From positions 18,833-82,832 of the forward strand of contig NZ_CAFB01000037.1 in the NCBI RefSeq assembly GCF_000227585.1: a stretch of DNA of 64,000 nucleotides, read 5' to 3'. Both the position numbers and the translations under genes were made by a program. The notes under the pieces are model-generated. The model did not search any database. It saw only the letters and a list, made by a program, of their open reading frames with translations, and was not told where the DNA came from. Of the stretch, positions 9,175-19,576 are shown piece by piece; positions within the stretch are counted from its first letter, which is position 1, and each line of letters starts with the position of its first letter. The DNA is from Candidatus Glomeribacter gigasporarum BEG34 (GTDB lineage Bacteria > Pseudomonadota > Gammaproteobacteria > Burkholderiales > Burkholderiaceae).

Positions 9175-11106
9175 ATGTCTGAGCAATCTGAAATTCTACG
9201 TTCTGCGCTGCCCATCGCGCGGTCAATTGCTGTTCTTCCCGGCCTTCTGGTCAGCCAGATTGCCGCGGGAGAGGTGGTCGAACGGCCCGCGTCGGTCGTG
9301 AAAGAGCTGGTCGAAAATGCGCTCGACGCCGGCGCGCGCACGCTGCGCGTAATGCTGGACGCTGGAGGCGTCAAGAGGATGGCCGTTACCGATGATGGCT
9401 GCGGCATTCCCGCGGACGAATTGCCGCTCGCCCTGGCGCGCCATGCCACCAGCAAAATCCGCTCGCTTGCTGAACTGGAGGCTGTTCACACGCTCGGATT
9501 CCGCGGAGAAGCGCTGGCCGCAATCGCTTCTGTTGCGCAACTATCAATCACCAGCCGCACTGCGGCCGCGCCGCATGCAAGCTCAATCGATGCGCATACG
9601 GGCGTGTGTAAACCCGCGGCCGGCGCGGCTGGAACTACGGTTGAAGTACGCGAATTGTATTGCAATACGCCGGCGCGCCGGAAATTCCTGAAAAGCGAGT
9701 CTGTTGAGCTTGGCTATTGTCTGGAGGCATTGCGCCGCGCCGCGCTTGCGCGGCCAGATGTGACGATTTCAGTCTCGCATCTGGGCCGCGCGATTTTGCA
9801 CTGGAAGGCCAGCGATGCGGCAACGCGCATCTCAAATATTCTGGGCGAATCTTTTGCGGGCGCGCATTTATCGCTTGAAGAGCGCGCCGGCGCTCTGCGT
9901 CTGCGCGGCTTGGTTGGCTTACCGGTGATCAGCCGCGCGCGCGCCGATCAACAATATTTTTTTGTGAACGGGCGCGTGGTGCGCGACAAGGTGCTCGCGC
10001 ACGCGGTGCGCGCCGCTTATGAGGATGTGCTGCACGGCGGACGTTATCCGGCTTTTGCGCTGTTTCTTGAATTGCCGCCTCAAGCGGTCGATGTCAATGT
10101 GCATCCCGCCAAGACGGAAGTGCGCTTTCGGGATGCGCACGCGATTCATCAATGTGTCTTTCACGCACTTGCGCGCGCGCTTGCGCGGGGCGCGGGTGAA
10201 ATCACGCCCGCCACGGCGGGCGGACACGCGGCGCAGGTGAACGCGGATTCCATGCCGGGCGGACGCGCATCCTTGCGCGCTCCATCCGGCGCGATTGGCG
10301 CGCGCACGTCAACGCAAGGCCGGTTTTGGCAAAGCGCCTCATCCAGCGTGCGCGCCGCCGCGGCTGCGCAGCCGCTTGCGCAATACGATCTGCTGTTTGG
10401 ACAGCGTCCTGCGCCGCCTGCGGTGGAGCAAGCCAATCCGGTTGACGGTCTGGAAGCGGAGAAGCGCGCGAATCTATCCAGCGGCGCACAGACTGCGCCC
10501 GCGACAGTGGCAGGCGATGACGTTTACCCGCTAGGTTTTGCCCTCGGTCAGTTGCACGGGATTTATATCCTTGCGCAAAATACGCATGGTTTAGTGCTGG
10601 TCGATATGCACGCCGCGCACGAGCGGATTCTGTATGAACAACTCAAGGTGGCGCTGGCGGCGCGCGCGGTTGAGGCGCAAACCCTGCTGATTCCGCATTC
10701 GATGCCGGTCAATGCGGTTGAAATGGCGGTTGCCGAAGAAAACCGCGCACTGCTGGCTGAACTGGGGTTCGATGTCGCACCGCAATCGCCAACGGCCCTT
10801 GCGGTCCGCGCGGTGCCCGCATTACTTAAGGAAGCGGAACTGGACGCGCTGGTGCGCGCCGTATTGCACGACCTGGATCAATGGGGCGGCTCGCGCGCGC
10901 TGACCGAGCATCAGCATGAACTGCTCAGCACATTGGCGTGCCATCACGCAGTGCGTGCCAACCGGCGTCTGAGTCTGGACGAAATGAATGCGTTATTGCG
11001 CCGGATGGAAGTCACCGGACGCGCCAATCAATGCAATCATGGCCGCCCAACCTGGTATCAATTGTCTTTGACCGATTTAGACCGGCTCTTTCTGCGCGGG
11101 CAATAA
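9175..11106 (+). CDS. mutL: DNA mismatch repair protein MutL
   Basis: Couples MutS mismatch recognition to MutH/helicase or nuclease activity. 643 residues. The GHKL ATPase is intact: QIAAGEVVERPASVVKELVE, DDGCGI, RHATSKI and GFRGEAL; then DVNVHPAKTEVRF in the transducer domain. A low-complexity linker (about 330-450) leads to the C-terminal dimerisation domain (LGFALGQLHGIYILAQN, HAAHERILYE, CNHGRPTWYQLS). I saw no DQHA(X)2E(X)4E endonuclease motif (DMHAAHERILYE is the nearest sequence), but its absence is not proven by eye. It is useful in a repeat-rich genome, where mismatch repair limits recombination. Confidence 0.96.
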   Translation: MSEQSEILRSALPIARSIAVLPGLLVSQIAAGEVVERPASVVKELVENALDAGARTLRVMLDAGGVKRMAVTDDGCGIPADELPLALARHATSKIRSLAELEAVHTLGFRGEALAAIASVAQLSITSRTAAAPHASSIDAHTGVCKPAAGAAGTTVEVRELYCNTPARRKFLKSESVELGYCLEALRRAALARPDVTISVSHLGRAILHWKASDAATRISNILGESFAGAHLSLEERAGALRLRGLVGLPVISRARADQQYFFVNGRVVRDKVLAHAVRAAYEDVLHGGRYPAFALFLELPPQAVDVNVHPAKTEVRFRDAHAIHQCVFHALARALARGAGEITPATAGGHAAQVNADSMPGGRASLRAPSGAIGARTSTQGRFWQSASSSVRAAAAAQPLAQYDLLFGQRPAPPAVEQANPVDGLEAEKRANLSSGAQTAPATVAGDDVYPLGFALGQLHGIYILAQNTHGLVLVDMHAAHERILYEQLKVALAARAVEAQTLLIPHSMPVNAVEMAVAEENRALLAELGFDVAPQSPTALAVRAVPALLKEAELDALVRAVLHDLDQWGGSRALTEHQHELLSTLACHHAVRANRRLSLDEMNALLRRMEVTGRANQCNHGRPTWYQLSLTDLDRLFLRGQ

Positions 11107-11108
11107 CA

Positions 11109-11132
11109 GGAGTGTCGCACAGCCGCGCTGGC
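11109..11132. repeat. Fragment of palindromic repeat family B
   Basis: TCGCACAGCCGCGCTGG at about 11114-11130 matches the left arm of the family B element (compare 3547-3562) just after the mutL stop. No matching right arm was found within 150 bp. Probably a truncated relic. Confidence 0.5.
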
Positions 11133-11342
11133 GGCGTTGCAACAAGGAATTTGCATTATGATCCTGGACTCATGCGCGGAGCCAGTCGTGACATCCTGCG
11201 CATACAGATGGTACGGTATGCGATTCAATGCGCAGTTCGCTCGTTCACTATATACTTCGGCCTTGCTTCATCAGCAGAAGCGCATACGGCTGAACCGCGC
11301 ATTGTCATTGTTATTTGGCTTAACCATAAAAAGGAAGTGACC

Positions 11343-11564
11343 ATGAAGAAATCCCTTTTCATCGCCTCTTTAATTGCGGCTTTTGCTCTGGCTGCGTGCA
11401 ATAAACCGGCTGAACAGGCTGCGCCTGAAACGACAGAGAACGCGCCGGAGGAAGCGGCGCCAGACGCAAATCAAGCGGCTCCGGCGCCTGAAGAACAGCC
11501 TGCGGAAACGCTGGAAGCGCCAGCTTCAGATGCTGAAAAAAGCGAAGGAAACGAAAATAAATAA
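11343..11564 (+). CDS. Small acidic lipoprotein
   Basis: 73 residues. ATG 11343 follows an AAGGAAG site and begins a classic lipoprotein signal: MKKSLFIASLIAAFALAAC with the lipobox cysteine at residue 19. The mature part is almost entirely Ala, Glu, Pro, Gln and Asn (low complexity, acidic, no fold apparent). It is predicted to be lipid-anchored in the envelope. The frame is open further upstream to about 10938, but that part overlaps mutL and is not expected to be coding. A strong terminator follows at 11586. Function unknown; such short EA-rich lipoproteins occur in Burkholderiaceae. Confidence 0.75.
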   Translation: MKKSLFIASLIAAFALAACNKPAEQAAPETTENAPEEAAPDANQAAPAPEEQPAETLEAPASDAEKSEGNENK

Positions 11565-11585
11565 AGTGAGAAATATTCTTCGCGA

Positions 11586-11608
11586 ACCGGCTTTTAGCCG
11601 GTTTTTTT
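11586..11608 (+). terminator. Rho-independent terminator after the lipoprotein gene
   Basis: ACCGGCT (11586-11592), a TTT loop, AGCCGGT (11596-11602), then a run of T to 11608. It is 21 nt after the lipoprotein stop. Confidence 0.88.
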
Positions 11609-11609
11609 G

Positions 11610-11716
11610 TATAGCCAAGCGCGTTTAATTTGAGACAAGGAAGCAGCCGCGAAGACAGTATGAGCAATACGGCGAGCTTTGAAGCCGCCATATCAGATGA
11701 AATGCGCTTGGCTATA
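11610..11716. repeat. Palindromic repeat family A, variant with TATAGCCAAGCGC ends
   Basis: Inverted arms 11610-11633 and 11693-11716 pair at about 21 of 24 positions. The outer 13 bases, TATAGCCAAGCGC and GCGCTTGGCTATA, are perfect. The interior has GCGAAGACAGTATGA and AATACGGCGAG, shared with the element at 15975-16080 and with the long copies in arcC and odhB. The same TATAGCCAAGCGC end occurs at 16955-16967, so the family has at least two kinds of terminus around one core. Confidence 0.85.
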
Positions 11717-11739
11717 TTTGTGGGCGAGCTGCGCACGCA

Positions 11740-13041
11740 TCAATGCAGTTTCACGCGCGGCAAGGTTGAACGGCGCAGCCAGTGAGCGAGGGTATCGAGC
11801 GCCATTCTGGGTATGCCATGAAGCGCTGCAATATGCATCCGGTATAAAAATGCGTACATCCAGCGCGCGGCGATGCCTTCGACCCATAGATTGCCGCCCA
11901 GTAAATGGCCGACTGCGCCAAAGCGCCCCAATGAGACCAGCGAGCCGAAGTCGCGGTAGCTAAAGGCGGGCAATGACTTCCCGGCAAGACGGCGCATCAG
12001 CCCGCGCGACAAAAAGCTCGCCTGTTGATGCGCCGCCTGTGCGCGCGGCGGAACAGCGCTATGCTGTGCCGGCCACGGACAACTTGCACAGTCGCCGAAC
12101 GCAAAAATATCGTCATCATTTTCGGTTTGCAGCGTCATGCGCACTTTAAGCTGGCCGCGCGGCGTGGTTGCAAGACCGTCCAGTTGTTGTAATATGGCAG
12201 GCGCTTGAATGCCAGCGGCCCAGACGATTAAATCCGCGGACAATGTTTTGCCGCTCGCGGTGCGCAATGTATTTGGCAGAACCTCGGTGACATGTTCGCC
12301 AACACTCAGTTCAATGCCCAGTTTCTTCAGCAGAACGGCGGTCTCAGTCGATACCCGCTCAGGTAATGCAGACAGGATACGCGGCCCCGATTCAATCACG
12401 GTAATGCCAATATCCCTGTTGGGTTCCAGCGCATGGATGCCATATGCAGCCAGCGTCTGCGCTGTCTGACGGAGTTCAGCGGATAACTCAACCCCCGTTG
12501 CGCCGCCGCCTACAATGGCAATTTGAATGCGCGCCGCGGTTCCCGATGCGCGGCTGCTCCTATGCGTATGCGCCCGCATGCACGTTGCGATCAGACGGCG
12601 GCGGAAACGCTCCGCCTGAGCGGTGGTGTCAAGCGCGATTGCATACTGTTGCGCACCAGAGACATTAAAGAAGTTCGTCGTACTGCCAATCGCGATGACT
12701 AAAGTGTCGTATTTCAGCGTACGGGCGGGCAATAATTCAATGCCTTCCTCGTCGTGCGCCGCTGCAAGCGTGATGGTTTTCGCGCTTCTATCCAGCGCAA
12801 TACATTCTCCCAACTGGAATTCAAAACCATGCCAGCGCGCCTGCGCGGCATATTCAAGCTGATGGGCGAATGGATCCATACTGCCCGCAGCCACTTCATG
12901 CAGCAGCGGTTTCCAGACGTGTACGGGATAGCGGTCGGCAAGTACGATTTTGGCTTTTTTGCGTTTTCCAAGCCGGTTGCCCAGCCGCGTGGCAAGTTCG
13001 AGTCCGCCCGCGCCGCCTCCGATAATGAGGATTTGATGCAT
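11740..13041 (-). CDS. ndh: Type II NADH dehydrogenase (NDH-2)
   Basis: Single-subunit, non-proton-pumping NADH:quinone oxidoreductase on the inner face of the membrane. The ATG at 13041 is chosen: it follows a G-rich site (AGCGGGGGC) and places the FAD dinucleotide fold at the N-terminus (QILIIGGGAGGLELATRLG). An upstream in-frame start would add 12 residues. The second, NADH-binding fold is IAIVGGGATGVELSAEL, then IVWAAGIQAP and FAFGDCASCP (FAD-binding Asp). The C-terminus is amphipathic and hydrophobic (LGRFGAVGHLLGG, WMYAFLYRMHIAALHG), as expected for membrane association. About 433 residues. Confidence 0.92.
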   Translation of the reverse strand: MHQILIIGGGAGGLELATRLGNRLGKRKKAKIVLADRYPVHVWKPLLHEVAAGSMDPFAHQLEYAAQARWHGFEFQLGECIALDRSAKTITLAAAHDEEGIELLPARTLKYDTLVIAIGSTTNFFNVSGAQQYAIALDTTAQAERFRRRLIATCMRAHTHRSSRASGTAARIQIAIVGGGATGVELSAELRQTAQTLAAYGIHALEPNRDIGITVIESGPRILSALPERVSTETAVLLKKLGIELSVGEHVTEVLPNTLRTASGKTLSADLIVWAAGIQAPAILQQLDGLATTPRGQLKVRMTLQTENDDDIFAFGDCASCPWPAQHSAVPPRAQAAHQQASFLSRGLMRRLAGKSLPAFSYRDFGSLVSLGRFGAVGHLLGGNLWVEGIAARWMYAFLYRMHIAALHGIPRMALDTLAHWLRRSTLPRVKLH

Positions 13042-13153
13042 CACGCCCCCGCTTCCAGTATATTTCACGAGTTTCACGCCTTTGCCCCTTCTCTCGCAAG
13101 CGGGAGAGGGGAAGCGCCAGTGAGTGTGTGTCTGAAAAGCGCGAAACTTCTAT

Positions 13154-15262
13154 TTAACTGAGCGCTTCCCCAACCGCTTTTGCAGAAAGGCGGATCCGGT
13201 TCTTTTCATCTTTCTGAATGACTTTGACCCGGATCAGCGCGCCTTCTTTTAAATGATCGCTGACTTTTTCAACCCGCTGATGGGTGATCTCTGAAATATG
13301 CAACAGGCCATCCCGTCCTGGCAGCAGGTTCACAATTGCGCCGAAGTCCATCAGCTTTGAAACAGTGCCGGTATACACCTGGCCGACTTCAACCTCCAAT
13401 GTCAACTCTTCAATCCGGCGCCTGGCTGCTTCAATCGCCTCACTGCGGGCGCTTGAAATAGTGATTGAGCCATCTTCGGAAATATCAATTGTCGCGCCGG
13501 TTTCTTCGGTGAGCGCGCGAATCACCGAACCGCCTTTGCCAATGACATCGCGAATCTTGTCCGTGGGAATCCGGATGGTGACCATGCGCGGCGCGAATGT
13601 TGACAATTCACTGCGCGCGCCAGCGATGGCCCCCTGCATCTGTTCAAGAATATGCAGCCGCCCTTCCCGCGCCTGCGCGAGCGCAATCCGCATAATCTCT
13701 TCGGTCACGCCAGCGATTTTGATATCCATCTGCAGAGCGGTAATGCCCTGCGCAGTGCCAGCGACCTTGAAGTCCATATCGCCGAGATGATCTTCATCTC
13801 CCAGAATATCGGTCAGCACGGCGAAGCGATTGCCTTCCAGAATCAGGCCCATCGCGATGCCCGCAACGTGCGCCTTGACTGGCACGCCCGCATCCATCAA
13901 CGCCAGACTGCCGCCGCATACCGAGGCCATCGACGATGAACCGTTGGATTCGGTGATTTCCGAGACCACGCGGATTGTGTAACCAAAGCTTTGCTCGTCT
14001 GGCAGAACCGGCGCGAGCGCGCGCCGCGCCAGCCGGCCATGCCCGATTTCGCGCCGTTTTGGCGCGCCGACGCGGCCCGTTTCGCCCGTTGCAAACGGCG
14101 GCATGTTGTAATGCAGCATGAAGCGGTCGCGATATTCGCCTTCAATCGCGTCGATCATCTGTTCATCGCTCTTCGTGCCGAGCGTGGTAACCGCCAGCGC
14201 CTGCGTTTCGCCGCGTGTAAACAGCGCGCTGCCGTGCGCGCGCGGCAAAACGCCGCTGCGGATGGAGATCGGACGGACCGCGCGCGTGCTGCGCCCATCG
14301 ATGCGCGGCTCTCCAGATAGGATTTGCGCGCGGACAATCTGCGCTTCCAGCTCGAATAGCATCGCATTGACGGTTGCGTGCTCCGGCGCAACGCCGCCCG
14401 CGGCTTCCGCTTCCGCGGCGAGCTGTGCCGTGACCGTCGCGCGCACCGTGCGCAGTTGTTCGCTGCGCGCGGTTTTTTCGCGCCGCTGGTAAGCGGCGCG
14501 AAAATCTTCGTAAGCGAGTGCGCGGATACGTTCAAAAAGCGCTTCATCGCGCGGTTCGGGCCGCCAGTTCCATTCCGGTCTGCCCGCTTCGCTGACCAGT
14601 GCATGAATCGCCTGAATGGCTGTTTGCATCTGTTGATGGCCGAACATCACCGCGCCAAGCATCACTTCTTCGGAAAGCTGGCGGGCTTCCGATTCGACCA
14701 TCAGCACCGCATGTTCGGTGCCCGCGACGACCAGATCAAGCGCCGATTCCTTCATCTGGGCGCGGGTTGGATTGAGCGCGTATTGTCCGTTGATATAGGC
14801 AACGCGCGCCGCGCCAATCGGCCCGTTGAACGGAATGCCTGAAAGCGCGAGCGCGGCGGACGCGCCGATGAGGGCGGGAATATCCGCTGGCACTTCCGGA
14901 TTGAGCGATAACACATGAACGACGATCTGCACTTCGTTACGCAACCCCTCTGGAAAGAGGGGGCGCAGCGGCCGGTCAATCAAGCGGGAAATCAGCGTCT
15001 CGCCTTCGGACGGCCGTCCTTCGCGGCGGAAAAATCCTCCTGGAATCCGGCCCGCGGCATAGCTTTTCTCAATGTAATCGACTGTCAGCGGAAAGAAATC
15101 CTGACTTGGCCTCGCGCTTTTTGCGCCGACCACAGTGGCCAGCGCCAGCGTCTCATCGACATCCACCAGCGCCGCGCCGCCCGCCTGGCGCGCGATTTCG
15201 CCGGTTTCCAGACGCACCGGATGATTGCCCCACTGAAATTGTTTGACAACTTTATTGAACAT
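13154..15262 (-). CDS. pnp: Polynucleotide phosphorylase
   Basis: 3'-5' phosphorolytic exoribonuclease of the RNA degradosome. Three ATGs are tandem (15268, 15265, 15262); the third, [12 protein letters not shown], is the family start and is best spaced from TAAGGA. 702 residues: first RNase PH domain ([40 protein letters not shown]), second RNase PH domain ([27 protein letters not shown]), a KH domain ([20 protein letters not shown]), and an S1 domain ([20 protein letters not shown]). It lies downstream of rpsO, as usual, but ahpD and a repeat separate them. Confidence 0.97.
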   Translation of the reverse strand: MFNKVVKQFQWGNHPVRLETGEIARQAGGAALVDVDETLALATVVGAKSARPSQDFFPLTVDYIEKSYAAGRIPGGFFRREGRPSEGETLISRLIDRPLRPLFPEGLRNEVQIVVHVLSLNPEVPADIPALIGASAALALSGIPFNGPIGAARVAYINGQYALNPTRAQMKESALDLVVAGTEHAVLMVESEARQLSEEVMLGAVMFGHQQMQTAIQAIHALVSEAGRPEWNWRPEPRDEALFERIRALAYEDFRAAYQRREKTARSEQLRTVRATVTAQLAAEAEAAGGVAPEHATVNAMLFELEAQIVRAQILSGEPRIDGRSTRAVRPISIRSGVLPRAHGSALFTRGETQALAVTTLGTKSDEQMIDAIEGEYRDRFMLHYNMPPFATGETGRVGAPKRREIGHGRLARRALAPVLPDEQSFGYTIRVVSEITESNGSSSMASVCGGSLALMDAGVPVKAHVAGIAMGLILEGNRFAVLTDILGDEDHLGDMDFKVAGTAQGITALQMDIKIAGVTEEIMRIALAQAREGRLHILEQMQGAIAGARSELSTFAPRMVTIRIPTDKIRDVIGKGGSVIRALTEETGATIDISEDGSITISSARSEAIEAARRRIEELTLEVEVGQVYTGTVSKLMDFGAIVNLLPGRDGLLHISEITHQRVEKVSDHLKEGALIRVKVIQKDEKNRIRLSAKAVGEALS

Positions 15263-15390
15263 CATCATTCCTTACATTAGGCCGTGTGAGCAATTGATTT
15301 AGGAGAGAAAGGCGTTTTGGCATTTTTTGGGGGCCTATTTGGGGGCCTAATTGGGCAAATAGGTCTATGTGTGGATTACCGGCGCCATTG

Positions 15391-15464
15391 GCGCGATCAA
15401 ACCGGCTTTTTCGTCGGGATTGAGCGAGCACGAAGTTTAGTCAAAGAGCGGTTTGATGCTGCGC
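15391..15464. repeat. Imperfect palindrome in the pnp leader region
   Basis: GCGCGATCAAACCG (15391-15404) is mirrored by CGGTTTGATGCTGCGC (15449-15464). It lies between pnp and ahpD, in about 230 bp with no gene. It may be an old palindromic element or a leader structure for pnp (transcribed leftward). Weakly supported. Confidence 0.3.
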
Positions 15465-15490
15465 ATGAGTGAAAATGGGTCGAAAACGCA

Positions 15491-15886
15491 TCATCCATGT
15501 TCAACTGCAATCACTTGCGCGACGGCGTAAATGGTGGCGGCAATGCGGTCAATATCGCGCAGTTGTACGGTATTCAGGCCCTCTTTGCGCAGTGTGTCGT
15601 TCAGTTCTGCATCATCGGCCATTTCAGGGTAGGGATACCAAATATTATTCATCCCCATCAGCGCCGCCGCGGTCAATGCGCCATTCTGCTCTTCGGCGGA
15701 TAACACGCCCGCGTTGCGAATCGCCGCGACAATGACGCGGCAGTGTGCCGCAAAAGCGCAGGCCAGTGCAACGCCTACGGCTTCGGTGTTTTCCAGCGAT
15801 GAGCGGGCAATTGCGCTATCGATATTCAGGCGGATGTCTTTCGCATAATCAGGCAGCGCGTCTTTGAGGGTGTTCAGGAATTCCAT
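15491..15886 (-). pseudogene. ahpD: AhpD-like alkylhydroperoxidase with the catalytic segment deleted in frame
   Basis: ATG 15886 has a perfect AGGAGG site 8 nt upstream and gives MEFLNTLKDALPDYAKDIRL, clearly AhpD. Residues 1-98 match the family well (NGALTAAALMGMNNIWYPY). They jump directly to the distal helix (DTLRKEGLN, then IDRIAATIYAVAQVIA). About 40 family residues that should lie between are missing, including the CxxC peroxidatic pair and its nearby His. The reading frame is intact (131 residues; family about 175), so it may be expressed but should lack peroxidase activity. No ahpC neighbour. Confidence 0.8.
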
Positions 15887-15974
15887 GTAAGAGTCCTCCT
15901 GGTTTTGAATTGCCATTAAAAATATAGACCGTGGACGCAGGCGCACGGTAAGACCGTGAACAGATACAAGGTTC

Positions 15975-16080
15975 TTAGAGCATTTTTCAGTGAGCTTGCA
16001 CAAGGAGCGAGCGCGAAGACAGTATGAATAATACGGCGAGCGCGAAGCGACACAGGGCAGGCCGCTGAAAAATGCTCTAG
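15975..16080. repeat. Palindromic repeat family A, short form (106 bp)
   Basis: Ends TTAGAGCATTTTTCAG (15975-15990) and CTGAAAAATGCTCTAG (16065-16080) pair at 15 of 16 positions. The interior reads GCGCGAAGACAGTATGAATA then ATACGGCGAGCGCGAAGCGA, i.e. the long element of arcC/odhB without its central block. It lies in the ahpD-rpsO gap, 9 bp from the rpsO stop, where it could act as a transcript-end structure for rpsO. Confidence 0.9.
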
Positions 16081-16089
16081 AGATGACTT

Positions 16090-16392
16090 CTACTTCCGAA
16101 GCCCCAGTTCCTTGATCAGCGAAGAATAGCGATCCAGATGTTTCTTTTTCAAATAATCCAACAGCTTGCGGCGGCGGCTGACCATCTGGATCAGTCCGCG
16201 ACGGCTATGATGGTCTTTAAGATGGACTTTGAAATGCGCGGTCAACGCATTGATACGCGCAGTCAACAAGGCAGTCTGGACTTCAGGAGAGCCGGTATCG
16301 TCCGCGCCGCGCGCAAATTTCGCGATCAGGGCGGATTTTTCAGAATGCGTATTTTGAACAGTCACAGTGTTTGAATCGGTTGCAGCAGGCAT
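16090..16392 (-). CDS. rpsO: 30S ribosomal protein S15
   Basis: Binds 16S rRNA in the platform. Core motifs are intact: [51 protein letters not shown] and LGLRK at the end. ATG 16392 is taken because AAGGA lies 6 nt upstream; this gives 100 residues, about 11 more at the N-terminus than usual. An internal GTG (V10) would give 91 residues but has no ribosome binding site. In E. coli S15 represses its own translation via a leader pseudoknot; not testable by eye. Confidence 0.93.
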   Translation of the reverse strand: MPAATDSNTVTVQNTHSEKSALIAKFARGADDTGSPEVQTALLTARINALTAHFKVHLKDHHSRRGLIQMVSRRRKLLDYLKKKHLDRYSSLIKELGLRK

Positions 16393-16466
16393 CCTCTTTC
16401 CTTGAAAACAGGCGGTCACGGAAGAAAGGCCGCGCCGTGATTTGCACAGGATAAAAATCAATGAGT

Positions 16467-16910
16467 CTAGCACATAGGCGTTTTGTACTTGATACGCGCG
16501 CGTCTGACGAAGGCTTCGACGAAGGTATCGGCAATATGATGAAAAACCGGCCCGATTAGCACTTCAAGCAGACGGCTGGCAAATTCATAATGCAATGCAA
16601 ATTCAATCTTGCAGGCATTTTCGCGCAGCGGCGTTAAATGCCAATAACCGGTGAATTTCCTGAAAGGGCCATCCAGAAAGACCATCTCAATGCGCGTTGG
16701 CCGCTGCAAAGTATTGCGCGTGGTGAAATGCTGCCGGATGCCTTTGAAATGAATATTGACTCTGGCTTCGAGATGGCATTCATCTTGCCGGAAAATCTCG
16801 ACCCCGCCGCACCACGGCAGAAAGTCCGGATACTCCGCCACATCGTTTACCAGATCGAACATCTGCTCGGTGGTATGAGGGACTAGAGCAGTTCTATATA
16901 CATCGGCCAT
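16467..16910 (-). CDS. ratA: RatA/COQ10-type polyketide cyclase-like protein
   Basis: 147 residues of the START/COQ10 family. Signatures: [20 protein letters not shown] at the start, and [20 protein letters not shown] with EAFVRRARI at the C-terminus. Members bind quinone or other hydrophobic ligands; E. coli RatA was reported to bind the 50S subunit. No smpB or ratB partner is seen next door (they flank it in many relatives). It lies 74 nt upstream of rpsO on the same strand. Confidence 0.85.
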   Translation of the reverse strand: MADVYRTALVPHTTEQMFDLVNDVAEYPDFLPWCGGVEIFRQDECHLEARVNIHFKGIRQHFTTRNTLQRPTRIEMVFLDGPFRKFTGYWHLTPLRENACKIEFALHYEFASRLLEVLIGPVFHHIADTFVEAFVRRARIKYKTPMC

Positions 16911-16951
16911 CGTTCCGTATAAGCAGAAACAGCGCTTTGTTGAACTGGCAA

Positions 16952-17036
16952 GTCTATAGCCAAGCGCATTTTTCAGCGGCTTGCCCTGTGTCGCTTCGCG
17001 CTCGCGCCAGTGGCAATCTCACTGAAAAATGTTCTA
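16952..17036. repeat. Palindromic repeat family A, hybrid-ended short copy
   Basis: The left side carries both end types in series, TATAGCCAAGCGC (16955-16967) followed by ATTTTTCAG. The right side is ACTGAAAAATGTTCTAG to about 17035. The interior TTGCCCTGTGTCGCTTCGCG matches the family core in reverse. It lies upstream of atpB and of the candidate atp promoter. Confidence 0.8.
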
Positions 17037-17042
17037 GCGAGA

Positions 17043-18477
<1,435 letters not shown>

Positions 18478-18523
18478 TAGGCTATTCATCCTCTCATATG
18501 TGTATCCATCGTAAGAACGCATC

Positions 18524-18994
18524 GTGAATATCAACGCCACCCTGTTTGCGCAGACAGTCGTCTTTTTCATTCTCGCCTGGGTTGCGATGCGGTTTGTCTG
18601 GCCGCCGCTGATACAGGCGATTGACGCGCGGACAAAGAAAATCGCCGATGGCCTGGCGGCTGCGAAGCAGAGCCAGGCGGAACTGGAAATCGCCAAGACG
18701 CGCGCGCAGCAAACGCTCGCGCATGCGCGCGAACAGGGCCAGCAAACAATTCATGCCGCTGAGCAGCGCGCGCAGGCCGTGGCCGAAGAAATTAAACGCA
18801 ACGCACAGCTCGAAGCGGAGCGTCTAATGGCGCAGGCGAAAATGCAGGTTGAGCAGCAGTTCGCGCAGGCGCGCGCAGCGTTGCGCAATGAGGTGTCCGA
18901 CCTCGTTGTGCGCGGCGCTGAGCGTATTCTGCAACGCGAGATGGATCGCAGCGCGCACGCCGCATTGCTTGATCAACTCAAAGCGACGCTTTAA
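18524..18994 (+). CDS. atpF: ATP synthase Fo subunit b
   Basis: Peripheral stalk subunit of 156 residues, started at GTG 18524 ([20 protein letters not shown]). One N-terminal membrane helix (about 6-26) is followed by a long charged coiled coil with Ala/Glu/Gln heptads. It dimerises and binds delta (AtpH). Two bases separate it from atpH. Confidence 0.95.
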   Translation: MNINATLFAQTVVFFILAWVAMRFVWPPLIQAIDARTKKIADGLAAAKQSQAELEIAKTRAQQTLAHAREQGQQTIHAAEQRAQAVAEEIKRNAQLEAERLMAQAKMQVEQQFAQARAALRNEVSDLVVRGAERILQREMDRSAHAALLDQLKATL

Positions 18995-18996
18995 TC

Positions 18997-19545
18997 ATGG
19001 CTGAACTGGCAACGCTGGCCCGGCCATACGCGAGCGCATTGTTTAGCATTGCGCAGCCAGACGCGCTAGATGCCTGGGCAGCCGTTCTCGATGCTGCCGC
19101 GCAGCTCGCCCGTCATCCGGATGTGCGGCGAATGATCGCGATGCCTCAATTGAAACGTGAATATCTCTGCACTGTGCTTGTTGACATCTTGACGCCCATC
19201 GTTGCCGCTGCTCAGCGGGTGCAGATTAAAAACTTTGTGCGACTTCTGCTTGACCATCGACGGTTTCACGTCTTGCCTGAAATCGCGACGCAATTTGACA
19301 CGCTCAAACTGGCCCGTGAGGGAATCCATGCAGCGAAGATTGTCAGCGCTTTTCCGCTTGAAAGTGAGGCGCTGAAGACACTGACCGCCGCACTTGAGCG
19401 CAGATTCGGATGCAAGTTAGCGCCAAAAGCGGAGGCTGATGCCTCATTGATTGGCGGCGTGTGCGTCACGGTCGGAGATCGAGTGCTGGATGTTTCGGCG
19501 CGGGCGCGCCTGGTGCAGATGCGCGTTGAATTAATGAGAAGTTAA
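18997..19545 (+). CDS. atpH: ATP synthase F1 subunit delta
   Basis: 182-residue stator subunit linking alpha to the b stalk. It starts MAELATLARPYASALFSIA, and the C-terminus carries the family block ADASLIGGVCVTVGDRVLDV. Normal length. It lies 2 nt after atpF and 31 nt before atpA. Confidence 0.94.
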   Translation: MAELATLARPYASALFSIAQPDALDAWAAVLDAAAQLARHPDVRRMIAMPQLKREYLCTVLVDILTPIVAAAQRVQIKNFVRLLLDHRRFHVLPEIATQFDTLKLAREGIHAAKIVSAFPLESEALKTLTAALERRFGCKLAPKAEADASLIGGVCVTVGDRVLDVSARARLVQMRVELMRS

Positions 19546-19576
19546 AAATCAGGCAGTCCATTAGGAAGTCCACTTT

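Noticed and set aside
10938..11342. A longer reading frame (from about 10938) in phase with the small lipoprotein
   Set aside because: It overlaps mutL in another frame and has no conserved features; the lipoprotein signal peptide with a ribosome binding site at 11343 is the convincing start.
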